A stretch of DNA of 64,000 nt from an uncultured Flavobacteriaceae bacterium (GTDB taxonomy: Bacteria > Bacteroidota > Bacteroidia > Flavobacteriales > Flavobacteriaceae): positions 310,001 to 374,000 of the forward strand of contig CANKZG010000001.1 in the NCBI GenBank assembly GCA_947488435.1, read 5' to 3'. Position numbers and translations under genes: made by a program. Below the pieces are notes generated by a model. The model saw only the letters and a program-made list of their open reading frames with translations, searched no databases and was not told the DNA's origin. The first letter of the stretch is position 1. Each line of letters begins with the position of its first letter. Of this stretch, positions 44,702 to 53,095 are shown in pieces.

Positions 44702-45580
44702 ATGAGCAAATCCTTTGAACGGTATCAAAAAAGAAAATTAATTTCCTCTTACTTTTCGGTGATACTCAGTATCGGTTTGGTTCTATTTTTATTAGGGGTT
44801 TTAGGGTTGATTGTTTTAAATGCTCGAAAGTTGGCCGATAACTTTAAAGAACAGATTACGATTGCCGTTTTTTTAAAAGATAGTGCTAAACCTATTGAAA
44901 TTGATCAACTTCAAAAAAGTTTAGCCTTAGCAGATTATACTAAAAAAGCCACCTATGTCTCTAAGGAAGAAGCGGCCGAGCAGCATATCGAAGAAATTGG
45001 GGAAAATTACATTGATTATTTGGGTTATAATCCCCTTAAAAATTCTATCGATGTAAATCTAAAAGCCGCGTTTGTATCCCCAGAAGATATTGAAGAAATT
45101 GCTGCGGATATCAGTAAAAAAAGCTATGTTCACGAGGTGAGTTATCCTAAACTGCTCGTTTCATTACTAAATGATAATGTGAAGCGAATAAGTCTTTGGA
45201 TTTTAGTTGCAAGTGGGATTTTCACCTTTATTGCCGTTTTGTTAATTAACAGTTCGATTCGAATATCAATTTATTCGAAGCGTTTTATTATTAAAACGAT
45301 GCAAATGGTAGGCGCTACGAAACAATTTATAAGACGCCCTTTTATTTGGACGAATATAAAGTTGGGAATGCTTGGTGCGGTATTAGCACTGTTGGGTTTA
45401 GGTATTTTACTTTATTATGTAAATGAAAAATTTCCTGATCTAAGGCTTTTTGAAGATGTAACAGTTTTAGCCATCCTTTTAACAAGTGTTTTTATTTTAG
45501 GGGTACTGATTTCGCTAATTAGCACGTATTTTGCAACACAACGTTTTTTAAATTTGAGAACAGACGATTTATATTATTAA
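44702..45580 (+). CDS. ftsX: Cell division protein FtsX
   Basis: This is the permease-like membrane partner of FtsE, with four membrane helices: one near the N terminus, a periplasmic domain (about 55-155; ITIAVFLKD, the YVSKEEAAE region), and three C-terminal helices with the cytoplasmic loop TMQMVGATKQFIRRPF. It couples septal ATPase activity to peptidoglycan hydrolase activation. A TTG at 44675 is in frame, but ATG 44702 (MSKSFERYQKRKL) is the family start. It heads the ftsX-DUF3098-uppP-truB cluster; ftsE is not adjacent. Confidence 0.93.
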   Translation: MSKSFERYQKRKLISSYFSVILSIGLVLFLLGVLGLIVLNARKLADNFKEQITIAVFLKDSAKPIEIDQLQKSLALADYTKKATYVSKEEAAEQHIEEIGENYIDYLGYNPLKNSIDVNLKAAFVSPEDIEEIAADISKKSYVHEVSYPKLLVSLLNDNVKRISLWILVASGIFTFIAVLLINSSIRISIYSKRFIIKTMQMVGATKQFIRRPFIWTNIKLGMLGAVLALLGLGILLYYVNEKFPDLRLFEDVTVLAILLTSVFILGVLISLISTYFATQRFLNLRTDDLYY

Positions 45581-45589
45581 CTTTGCATT

Positions 45590-45859
45590 ATGAGTAAGAA
45601 AAAGAATACAAGTCAAAATTCAACTGCTAAACCCGAATTTATCTTTCAAAGGAAAAATTACCTCTTTATGTTTATAGGTATCGGTTTAATGGCTTTAGGC
45701 TTTATACTAATGAGTGGTGGTGGCAGTAATGACCCAAATGTTTTTAATCCAGATATCTATAGTTTTAGAAGAATTCGATTGGCACCTACTTTAGTTCTTT
45801 TAGGATTGGGAATAGAGGTATATGCGATACTACTGAATCCTCATAAGAAAAACAGGTGA
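45590..45859 (+). CDS. DUF3098 small membrane protein
   Basis: This 89-residue protein has a basic N terminus and two membrane helices separated by GGGSNDPNVFNPDIYSFRR, the DUF3098 signature. It is found in Bacteroidota between ftsX and uppP. It starts 9 bp after ftsX and ends 1 bp before uppP, so it is co-expressed with both. A role in envelope growth is inferred from context only. Confidence 0.9.
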   Translation: MSKKKNTSQNSTAKPEFIFQRKNYLFMFIGIGLMALGFILMSGGGSNDPNVFNPDIYSFRRIRLAPTLVLLGLGIEVYAILLNPHKKNR

Positions 45860-45860
45860 T

Positions 45861-46655
45861 TTGGAGGTAATTGATGCCATTATTTTAGGGATTATCCAGG
45901 GTCTTACTGAATTCCTACCTGTTTCGTCTAGCGGACACTTAGAATTGGGGAAAGCTATTTTAGGAGATAATTCGGTTCCGGAGGAAAGTTTACTTTTTAC
46001 CGTAGTACTTCATTTTGCGACTGCCTTAAGTACCATCGTTGTATTTCGAAAAGATGTATGGGATATTTTTAAAGGGTTGTTTCAATTTAAATGGAATGAG
46101 GAAACAGAGTTTTCCTTAAAAATAATCTTTTCAATGCTTCCGGCAGTAGCTATTGGTCTGTTCTTTGAAGAGCAATTGGAAGCTTTTTTTGGTGGTAACA
46201 TTCAATTTGTTGGCTTTATGTTAATCATCACGGCAGTACTTCTTTATTTTGCGGATCGAGCAAAAAACACCAATAAAAAAGTTGGATTTAGCAGTGCTTT
46301 TATCATTGGTATTTCTCAAGCAATTGCTATGCTTCCAGGTATCTCTAGAAGTGGTGCTACGATATCAACATCAGTACTTCTAGGGGTAGATAAAACAAGA
46401 GCAGCTCGGTTTTCATTTCTTATGGTAGTTCCGCTTATTTTCGGTAAAATAGCAAAGGATGTTTTGGGTGGCGAAGTTAGTTTTACGAGTGACCAAGCTG
46501 TTAGTATGGGCGCCGGCTTTGTAGCCGCATTTCTTGCTGGGTTAGTTGCTTGTACTTGGATGATACAATTGGTAAAAAAAAGTAAACTTTCTTATTTTGC
46601 TATCTATTGTCTTATCGTTGGTTTAATTGCAATTGGCTATAGTATTTTTGGTTAA
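45861..46655 (+). CDS. uppP: Undecaprenyl-diphosphatase
   Basis: This 264-residue polytopic enzyme (BacA/UppP) recycles undecaprenyl diphosphate for peptidoglycan and other envelope polymers. The two active-site motifs are intact: GLTEFLPVSSSGHLELG (Glu-rich first motif) and PGISRSGATIS (second motif with Ser-Arg). The start is TTG, 1 bp after the DUF3098 stop; no in-frame ATG fits. Confidence 0.95.
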   Translation: MEVIDAIILGIIQGLTEFLPVSSSGHLELGKAILGDNSVPEESLLFTVVLHFATALSTIVVFRKDVWDIFKGLFQFKWNEETEFSLKIIFSMLPAVAIGLFFEEQLEAFFGGNIQFVGFMLIITAVLLYFADRAKNTNKKVGFSSAFIIGISQAIAMLPGISRSGATISTSVLLGVDKTRAARFSFLMVVPLIFGKIAKDVLGGEVSFTSDQAVSMGAGFVAAFLAGLVACTWMIQLVKKSKLSYFAIYCLIVGLIAIGYSIFG

Positions 46656-46682
46656 TTATATTGTTTATAGCAAACTCCTCAG

Positions 46683-47390
46683 GTGAAAACTAAAGAAGAT
46701 TTTCAAAACGGTCAACTATTGCTTATCGACAAGCCCTTAGAATGGAGTTCTTTCCAAGCGGTAAATTCTATTAAATGGGGAATTCGAAAAAAATTTGATT
46801 TAAAAAAAATAAAAGTAGGTCATGCGGGAACCTTGGATCCTTTGGCCACTGGTTTACTCTTAGTTTGCACTGGAAAGTTCACAAAGAAAATAAGTGAACT
46901 TCAGGGAATGCCAAAAGAATACACTGGAACTATTGTGTTAGGGGCAAGTACTCCTTCTTATGATTTGGAAACCCCTATTGACCAGACTTTTCCAATTGCT
47001 CATATCACAGAAGCAATGATTACACAGGCAGCAACTTCTTTTACAGGTGAGATCACCCAAACGCCTCCATTATTTTCAGCACTTAAAAAAGAGGGGAAAC
47101 GCTTATATACTTACGCTCGTAAAGGAATGGATGTTACGGTTGCTCCTAGAAAAATTACGATCCATGAATTTGAAGTTACTTCTATAAATCTCCCTAACGT
47201 AGATTTTAGAGTGGTCTGTAGTAAAGGCACCTATATTAGGTCTTTAGCGCATGATTTTGGAAAAAAATTAGCATCAGGAGGCCATTTATCTGCTCTAAAA
47301 AGAACCAAAATAGGGGATTACAACGTAGATAATGCGGTTACTCCAGCATATTTTCAGGAAAAAGTGTTAGGAAAATCACCAAATTCCTAA
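46683..47390 (+). CDS. truB: tRNA pseudouridine(55) synthase
   Basis: This 235-residue enzyme makes pseudouridine 55 in the T loop of tRNAs. The catalytic Asp52 is in GHAGTLDPLATGLL. Other family motifs are ALKKEGKRLYTYAR and CSKGTYIRSLAHDFG. It has a GTG start. It is the last gene of the ftsX-DUF3098-uppP-truB run, an order common in Bacteroidota despite the unrelated functions. Confidence 0.96.
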   Translation: MKTKEDFQNGQLLLIDKPLEWSSFQAVNSIKWGIRKKFDLKKIKVGHAGTLDPLATGLLLVCTGKFTKKISELQGMPKEYTGTIVLGASTPSYDLETPIDQTFPIAHITEAMITQAATSFTGEITQTPPLFSALKKEGKRLYTYARKGMDVTVAPRKITIHEFEVTSINLPNVDFRVVCSKGTYIRSLAHDFGKKLASGGHLSALKRTKIGDYNVDNAVTPAYFQEKVLGKSPNS

Positions 47391-47462
47391 AAAAAAGGGA
47401 TATTCTCCTTCTTTTAAGGAAACATTAAAATATTTTTTAAAAAAAGTGGTTATTATAGCACT

Positions 47463-48188
47463 ATGAATCTCAGTAGAAGTCAGCTTTCGTTTCTTATCAC
47501 CTTTTTCTCTATGTCTTTGGTGGTGCTACTGTTATATAATATTCATTTAGGTAGTAAGCAGGTTGAAGAATACGCAGTGGAGCTTAGTTTAGTGAATGAA
47601 GAACTTGAAAAAATTCTCGAGGAAGAGGAATTAAAACAAGAAGAACTTACCAAGGCGGAAGCTATAAAAAGTCATATGGCATTTAATGAAGCTGTAAAAC
47701 CTAGTTATGGCAATCCGGAGCCGCTTAAAACTTTGGAAGAGATCATGGAAGAAAAGGAAGCGTTATCGGATAGTGATACCCCTTCTGAGTTCATGAATTC
47801 TGAATCTGGTTATAATGCCAGCTTGAAAGAACTTGCACAAAAAAGGAAAGAAAAGCAGCAACAATTAGGCGAAAAAGAAGCGGAAAAAGAAAAACGCACC
47901 AACTTTGCCAAACGCAACACCTCAGTTTCTTATTCTATGATAGAGCGATTGCATGTAGCACTTCCGATTCCAATTTATACCTGTATTGAGGGAGGTAAAA
48001 TTGTTATCAATGTGGTTGTTAATGCTTCAGGCACAGTGATTGACACCTCAGTAAATGAAAAGAGTTCCAGCACCCTTAACGGATGTCTAGTTGACAATGC
48101 GCTGGAATATGCGCAAAAGTCGCGCTTTGAAACCTCTTCAAGAGCCTCTCAAAAAGGAACAATTACCTATCTATTTCAAGGGAAGTAG
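47463..48188 (+). CDS. TonB-like C-terminal-domain protein
   Basis: This 241-residue protein has one N-terminal membrane helix (about residues 8-26), a long charged Glu/Lys coiled-coil region (about 33-155) and a C-terminal TonB-like fold (GGKIVINVVVNASGTVIDT, LVDNALEYAQKSRF). It lacks the Pro-rich spacer of classical TonB; the coiled coil may span the periplasm instead. It could be an alternative energy transducer for TonB receptors or a related gliding or envelope protein. Its end overlaps the convergent thioredoxin gene by 18 bp. Confidence 0.75.
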   Translation: MNLSRSQLSFLITFFSMSLVVLLLYNIHLGSKQVEEYAVELSLVNEELEKILEEEELKQEELTKAEAIKSHMAFNEAVKPSYGNPEPLKTLEEIMEEKEALSDSDTPSEFMNSESGYNASLKELAQKRKEKQQQLGEKEAEKEKRTNFAKRNTSVSYSMIERLHVALPIPIYTCIEGGKIVINVVVNASGTVIDTSVNEKSSSTLNGCLVDNALEYAQKSRFETSSRASQKGTITYLFQGK

Positions 48189-48782
48189 TTCAACCAAATC
48201 CTCTAAAATATTTTGCCCTTTATTTTTATTGTACCAAACTTGTAAATCCTGTTTGAACTCCGGCGTTAATGTTCCATGCTCCGCCTTATAATCAACAACC
48301 ATTTTCGTTGCAATACTTGGTCTAGGACCCCATTCACCAATTACCGATTCGGTTTCATCATCAACAGCAATCAACTTAGGGATAGACATGGCATTGTTGG
48401 TAAGAAACTGATTCATCAAATCCAGGTTTTCATCACGAAGTACAACTTTCAGCGTAAGATTTGGATTAAGTTCCGCAATTTTTTGCATCACTGGGAGTGA
48501 GGGGGAAGCATCTCCGCACCAACTTTCAGTTAGAACAAGCCAGGTTATCGGCTTTTTTATCCCTGCAATTTTAGCAGCTAAAGCCTCTTCTATTTTTATT
48601 TTTTTATCCCAGCGCTTCATACGTTTACTATTCAGCTGCGTGTAATTGGTGAGCGCTTCTGTCTGATTAGGCCCTGTAGATTTTCCTTCCGCTGCCATTT
48701 GATCTACTAAATCTCTATAAGTTCCATAACTCATGCCATTTGTTTTGGCGTCTTGGATTAGGGTTGTGGTGTTTTGTTCCAT
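48171..48782 (-). CDS. Thioredoxin-family protein with WCGDA site
   Basis: This 203-residue cytosolic protein belongs to the Thioredoxin_9-like group. A helical N-terminal region (about 90 residues) precedes a thioredoxin fold whose active site reads SWCGDASPS, with a single Cys rather than CxxC. A cis-Pro region (AMSIPKLIAVDD) is conserved. The missing resolving Cys makes simple disulfide exchange unlikely; a monothiol or regulatory role fits better (inference). Confidence 0.85.
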   Translation of the reverse strand: MEQNTTTLIQDAKTNGMSYGTYRDLVDQMAAEGKSTGPNQTEALTNYTQLNSKRMKRWDKKIKIEEALAAKIAGIKKPITWLVLTESWCGDASPSLPVMQKIAELNPNLTLKVVLRDENLDLMNQFLTNNAMSIPKLIAVDDETESVIGEWGPRPSIATKMVVDYKAEHGTLTPEFKQDLQVWYNKNKGQNILEDLVELLPLK

Positions 48783-48945
48783 TTTATTAGGGTATTATTT
48801 TCGCTTTTTACTTTAAATTATTAGCTCGTTAAAAAAGCCAATAGTTTCAGGCAAAATTAGTATACAAAAAGATTTAAAACTTACACTTTATAATTTCATC
48901 TTAGAAATGAAATTATTCCAGTATCTTGGGATTATATTTTAAAAG

Positions 48946-49509
48946 ATGGAAAAACATAAGTGTGGTTGGTGTGTAGGCGATTCTTTATACGAGGCGTATC
49001 ATGATTTGGAATGGGGCACACCCGTTAAGGACGATAGTCTTTTGTTTGAATTTTTAATTTTGGAAACCTTTCAAGCCGGCTTAAGTTGGATTACTGTTTT
49101 AAAAAAAAGAGAAAATTTTAGAGCGGCATTCGATCAATTCAATTATAAAAAAATAGCGCACTATGATGCTGCAAAAATTGAAAGCCTCTTGCAGGATGCG
49201 GGAATTATTAGAAATCGTCTAAAAATAAATGCAACAATAAGTAACGCTCAGGCATATTTAAAAATACAAGAAGAGTTTGATAGCTTTAGTGCCTATATTT
49301 GGGGGTTTGTAGATAATGAGCCCCTCAAAAATGCATTCAAGCATTACAAAGATTGTCCCGCCAATACCCCATTATCTGATCGTATAAGTAAAGATTTAAA
49401 AAAAAGAGGTTTTAAATTTGTTGGTAGTACTGTGGTTTATGCTTTTATGCAAGCAACAGGAATGGTAAACGATCATGAGGTAGGTTGTTTTAGATATAAT
49501 GAGGTATAA
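48946..49509 (+). CDS. tag: DNA-3-methyladenine glycosylase I
   Basis: This 187-residue helix-hairpin-helix glycosylase removes 3-methyladenine from DNA. The zinc site is complete: CGWC near the N terminus, His in YEAYHDLEWG, and the C-terminal His/Cys in DHEVGCFRY. The catalytic pocket region LILETFQAGLSW is present. A second alkylation-response gene, the ATL, is found at 13 kb. Confidence 0.95.
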   Translation: MEKHKCGWCVGDSLYEAYHDLEWGTPVKDDSLLFEFLILETFQAGLSWITVLKKRENFRAAFDQFNYKKIAHYDAAKIESLLQDAGIIRNRLKINATISNAQAYLKIQEEFDSFSAYIWGFVDNEPLKNAFKHYKDCPANTPLSDRISKDLKKRGFKFVGSTVVYAFMQATGMVNDHEVGCFRYNEV

Positions 49510-49542
49510 CTCTTTGGTATAGAGCATCAAAATATATTGCTT

Positions 49543-50199
49543 TTACAGCATACTCATGAAAGTTTTTCTAGAAATTTCTTCGGCTCCCAAGCTTGCTAAA
49601 TGTTTCGTGTACAACTGACAGTCTACACATTGATAATCTTTAGCATCCAAATCTTGCGCCAATCGAATAAATGCATATTTAGAAGCATTACTAACCAAAC
49701 TGAACATACTTTCACCACAAAAAATATGGCCTAAATCTATCCCATATAACCCCCCAACCAAAGTATCGGCCTTCCAGACTTCATAGGATACTGCAAAACC
49801 TCTTCTATGCAATTCCAAATAGGCTTTTTTCATTTCCCGCGTAATCCAGGTACCTGTTTGATCTGTTCGTTTTACTGAAGCACAGGCTTCTATAACAGCT
49901 TCAAACGCAGTGTTTCGAGTGAGGCGAAATTGGTTTCCATTAAGAATTTTACGCATACTTTTTGAAATCTTAATTTTATCAGGGAAAAGAACCATTCTTG
50001 GATCTGGGCACCACCACAAAATTAGCGCATCTTCATTAAACCATGGAAATATTCCATTTTGATATGCTAAAAGTAATCGCTCTGGAGAAAGATCCCCTCC
50101 CACAGCTAACAAGCCTTCGGTATTTGCCATTTCCACAGGAGGAAACTCTAAGGCTTCTGTCAAAAAAAAGGGTGGTATATGTGGTTTATCTTTACTCAA
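49543..50199 (-). CDS. aat: Leucyl/phenylalanyl-tRNA--protein transferase
   Basis: This 218-residue enzyme moves Leu or Phe from tRNA to proteins with N-terminal Arg or Lys, marking them for ClpS/ClpAP (N-degron pathway). Visible family motifs are FPPVEMANTEGLLAVGGDL, LLAYQNGIFPWF, WWCPDPRMVL, VYDV-like EVWKADTLVGGLYGI, GESMFS and DCQLYTKHLASLGA. The length is normal. It is monocistronic. Confidence 0.96.
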   Translation of the reverse strand: MSKDKPHIPPFFLTEALEFPPVEMANTEGLLAVGGDLSPERLLLAYQNGIFPWFNEDALILWWCPDPRMVLFPDKIKISKSMRKILNGNQFRLTRNTAFEAVIEACASVKRTDQTGTWITREMKKAYLELHRRGFAVSYEVWKADTLVGGLYGIDLGHIFCGESMFSLVSNASKYAFIRLAQDLDAKDYQCVDCQLYTKHLASLGAEEISRKTFMSML

Positions 50200-50260
50200 A
50201 ACTTGATTTATTTTTAAGGCTTTACTATTTCAATACCACGCTCACAAATTTACTTATGTC

Positions 50261-51637
50261 TTAAAAGATGAGGAGGCCTATTACTGAAATAACGATACCA
50301 ACAATCATAAATAAAAGAGTATAGGGCAAAATTTCTTTTGCCTTAAGTTTGGTAATACCCAGTAAGGGTAGCGCCCAAAATGGTTGTAACATATTCGTGA
50401 TTTGATCGCCATAAGCCAGCGCCATTACTGCCTTTGGCAGAGGTACTCCCAATTTTATAGCAGATTCCACTACAATAGGACCTTGTACCGCCCACTGCCC
50501 TCCTCCACTGGGTACAAAGACATTCACAATAGCTGCACTAAAAAAACTAAAAATAGGTAAAGTGATAGGGCTTGCAATTGCAACAAAAGACTCGGAAATT
50601 GTATTAATCATTCCACTTCCACTCATAACCCCCATAATCCCAAAATACAGTGGGAATTGTATTAAAATACCTGCGGTGTCCCCGATAGCTGTTTCTACAG
50701 CTCTTAGGAAGGACTTAAAATTTCCATGCAACAGTATTGCTAATCCCAACATAAAAAAGTTGAGCATGTTAGGGGTAATACTAAGTTTCTGAATGGCCAA
50801 AAAATATTGTACCGCAAAAGCCCCTAAAATAATTGCAGCAAATATCCATGCGAAAATCTTAGAACCATCCAATTGCTCCGCTCCAATTAAACGTTGTTCC
50901 TGAAAGGTTTCAAATTTATAGGGCTTCAATTTTATGGTTGTAGCACGCGTTCGTTTCCCTAAACGATAGGCAAGTGCAGTTATCGCCAAAACTACACCTG
51001 CAAAAAGCACTAAATTTTGAAGGCTGAAAATTGTTTCAGCAGTAGAAATTGATGCGGGTAATTGCGCAACCATTTCTGAAGAAATCACCGAGCTCATTAA
51101 TGCGGACAAATGCCCTTCTTCGGCGACTTTTAACGGAGCAGAACCACTAATACCTCCATGCCATACCATTAAACCAACATAACCACAAGCCCCTATCAAT
51201 GGGTAATTTATAGCTATCCCATGTTTTTGGGCATACTCTCCAACCTTTCTAGCTAGAATCGCTCCAAAAATAAGCCCAAGACCCCAGTTAAAAAATGAAA
51301 CCAACATTGTAGGAAGTGCTACCAAAACTGCTGCATTTGCTGAATTTGTGACAAAACGTGTTAGTTTTAGAATCAACACCTCCATAGGTCTACTCAATAC
51401 CAATACATGACCCAAAACCAGAATAAGCATCATTTGATAGGCAAAAACCAAAAGAGCATTATTCCAAATACCTGTTTCCCACAGGGAAAGTATATAAAAC
51501 AGATGTGAAGTTTCTGATGTATTTTCAGTAAATACTAATGCTAAAATCAGGGTAAGGAAGGTCAATAATACTGCAATAGTAAATGGAGAGGGTAAATATT
51601 TCTTAAATAGCTGTTCTATTGCCTTTGTTAGGTTCAT
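50261..51637 (-). CDS. Short-chain fatty acid transporter, AtoE family
   Basis: This 458-residue protein has around 12 membrane helices. It resembles AtoE short-chain fatty-acid permeases, with SFFNWGLGLIFGAILARKV, MVWHGGISGSAPLKVAEEGH and the C-terminal VPSGGGQWAVQGPIV and NMLQPFWALPLLGI motifs. It would import acetoacetate or butyrate-like acids. No ato catabolic genes are adjacent. Confidence 0.9.
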   Translation of the reverse strand: MNLTKAIEQLFKKYLPSPFTIAVLLTFLTLILALVFTENTSETSHLFYILSLWETGIWNNALLVFAYQMMLILVLGHVLVLSRPMEVLILKLTRFVTNSANAAVLVALPTMLVSFFNWGLGLIFGAILARKVGEYAQKHGIAINYPLIGACGYVGLMVWHGGISGSAPLKVAEEGHLSALMSSVISSEMVAQLPASISTAETIFSLQNLVLFAGVVLAITALAYRLGKRTRATTIKLKPYKFETFQEQRLIGAEQLDGSKIFAWIFAAIILGAFAVQYFLAIQKLSITPNMLNFFMLGLAILLHGNFKSFLRAVETAIGDTAGILIQFPLYFGIMGVMSGSGMINTISESFVAIASPITLPIFSFFSAAIVNVFVPSGGGQWAVQGPIVVESAIKLGVPLPKAVMALAYGDQITNMLQPFWALPLLGITKLKAKEILPYTLLFMIVGIVISVIGLLIF

Positions 51638-51669
51638 AGCTCGAATGTAAGGAAATAATTACGCAAAAG

Positions 51670-51692
51670 AAAAGACCCTAATAGGGCCTTTT
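51670..51692 (-). terminator. Terminator between DUF3127 gene and atoE-like gene
   Basis: A 9-bp stem (51670-51678 with 51684-51692, one mismatch) has loop TAATA. On the minus strand the descending arm runs into TCTTTTCTTTTG. It lies 30 bp past the DUF3127 stop. Confidence 0.75.
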
Positions 51693-51722
51693 ATTCTTAA
51701 ATCGTAGTATACGAGATGTTTC

Positions 51723-52100
51723 TTAGAAAGGAAGATCATCATAGTCTTCTTCTTTGAGGTCATCAGCAGGCTCAAAGGCCTCCATTGGTGGTGCTGGAGG
51801 TATATTTTGATCTGGTGTCTCAACCTGCAGATTTTCAATACGCCACCCTTGTATAGAATTAAAGTATTTCGTTTCTCCTTGAGGGTTTACCCATTCTCTT
51901 CCTCTTAAATTAATACTTATTTTTACGGCTTGCCCTACGCTATAACTATTCAATAAATCACATTTATCCTGAACAAACTCAATCATTATATGCTGCGGGT
52001 ATTGTTCTTCTGTGGTAATAACTACCTCTCTTTTACGAAAACCATTATTTCCATAGGTTTTGGTTTCATCTATTAGTTTAATTTTTCCTTCAATTTCCAT
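51723..52100 (-). CDS. DUF3127 OB-fold protein with SSB-like acidic C-tail
   Basis: This 125-residue protein has an N-terminal beta-rich domain (about 1-95; GKIKLIDETKTYGNNGFRKRE, SINLRGREW) of DUF3127, which resembles an OB-fold like single-stranded-DNA-binding proteins. A Pro-rich linker follows and the protein ends in EEDYDDLPF. The final acidic tip closely resembles the SSB C-terminal peptide (DDDIPF in E. coli) that docks repair and replication proteins. It lies 6 bp after the flavin reductase gene. It is distinct from the true ssb, which is not in this window. Confidence 0.85.
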   Translation of the reverse strand: MEIEGKIKLIDETKTYGNNGFRKREVVITTEEQYPQHIMIEFVQDKCDLLNSYSVGQAVKISINLRGREWVNPQGETKYFNSIQGWRIENLQVETPDQNIPPAPPMEAFEPADDLKEEDYDDLPF

Positions 52101-52106
52101 GCGTTG

Positions 52107-52988
52107 TTAATTTGCTAAGAGTATTTTCCAGGCGGAAAACACTTCATTATTACTTAAATATTCTTTTGCCTTTTTCTGTATTACTGCGGCATCTGCATTT
52201 TTCAGTAGTGTTTGCAGCTCACCATTTTCTTTAATAAACTCGCTAATTTCCTCAAGTGATGGTAAGTGTTCCACATTTCCCAACATCCCCAAATCATTTC
52301 CCGATAAAATCGTACTATTTCTAATTTCTTTAGGAAGTTGATCTATACCAATTCCTAATTTGGCTAACGGTTTGGGTACTTCAAAAAGTCCCTCATGGGC
52401 ACGGCTATACCAATTCCCTCCCATTCTTCCAACCAAATCTATTTTATGTTGATCAATACCCCCATTTTCATCTAAAATAGTCTTGGAAATATGCATTTTT
52501 ACCACCTCACAAAAAACAAGATTTCCAGCGCTACCTTCGGTTCCCAGCGCCTCTATTTTAACTACTTTACATTCAAACTGAACGGGAGATTCTGCTACGC
52601 GATACGGGCTTACCAAATCTGATTTCTTCATCTCCAACCCAGACTTTACAAACTCATTTTCGTCTTTACTATATTCAGTACTTGCTAAAGACATTTGATG
52701 CACAATACTATGATTTACAACATTAACGACAACTTCACCAGTTGCTTCCACATTTTCGAGGGTATGCTTTTTAGTAGCGTCTCTTCCACGAAGGGCAGGA
52801 GAAAAGATAAGAATCGGAGGATTAGCACTAAAAACATTAAAAAAACTAAAAGGTGCTAAATTTGGTCTTCCTTCCGCATCAACCGTGCTTGCAAAGGCAA
52901 TTGGTCTAGGACCAACAGCACCCAACAAATAGCCGTGTAATGCTCTAACTGAGATACTTTTAGGAAGTATAGAAATCATATTTTCCAT
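52107..52988 (-). CDS. Flavin reductase-family protein
   Basis: This 293-residue protein has the FMN-binding split-barrel of the flavin reductase family in its first ~200 residues (GAVGPRPIAFASTVDAEG, NLAPFSFFNVFSANPP, VVNVVNHSI) plus a C-terminal extension of about 90 helical residues. It probably binds FMN and acts as an NAD(P)H-flavin reductase or flavoenzyme component. The partner is unknown. It is co-transcribed with the DUF3127 gene 6 bp downstream. Confidence 0.88.
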   Translation of the reverse strand: MENMISILPKSISVRALHGYLLGAVGPRPIAFASTVDAEGRPNLAPFSFFNVFSANPPILIFSPALRGRDATKKHTLENVEATGEVVVNVVNHSIVHQMSLASTEYSKDENEFVKSGLEMKKSDLVSPYRVAESPVQFECKVVKIEALGTEGSAGNLVFCEVVKMHISKTILDENGGIDQHKIDLVGRMGGNWYSRAHEGLFEVPKPLAKLGIGIDQLPKEIRNSTILSGNDLGMLGNVEHLPSLEEISEFIKENGELQTLLKNADAAVIQKKAKEYLSNNEVFSAWKILLAN

Positions 52989-53095
52989 AGTTTACAAAGA
53001 TATGCAAATTGTATCCATTAAAAACAGGATTCCTAAATGCAGACATCATATTTTTTAAGTATTTACGTTATCTTTAAACACTATTAAATGATTGG

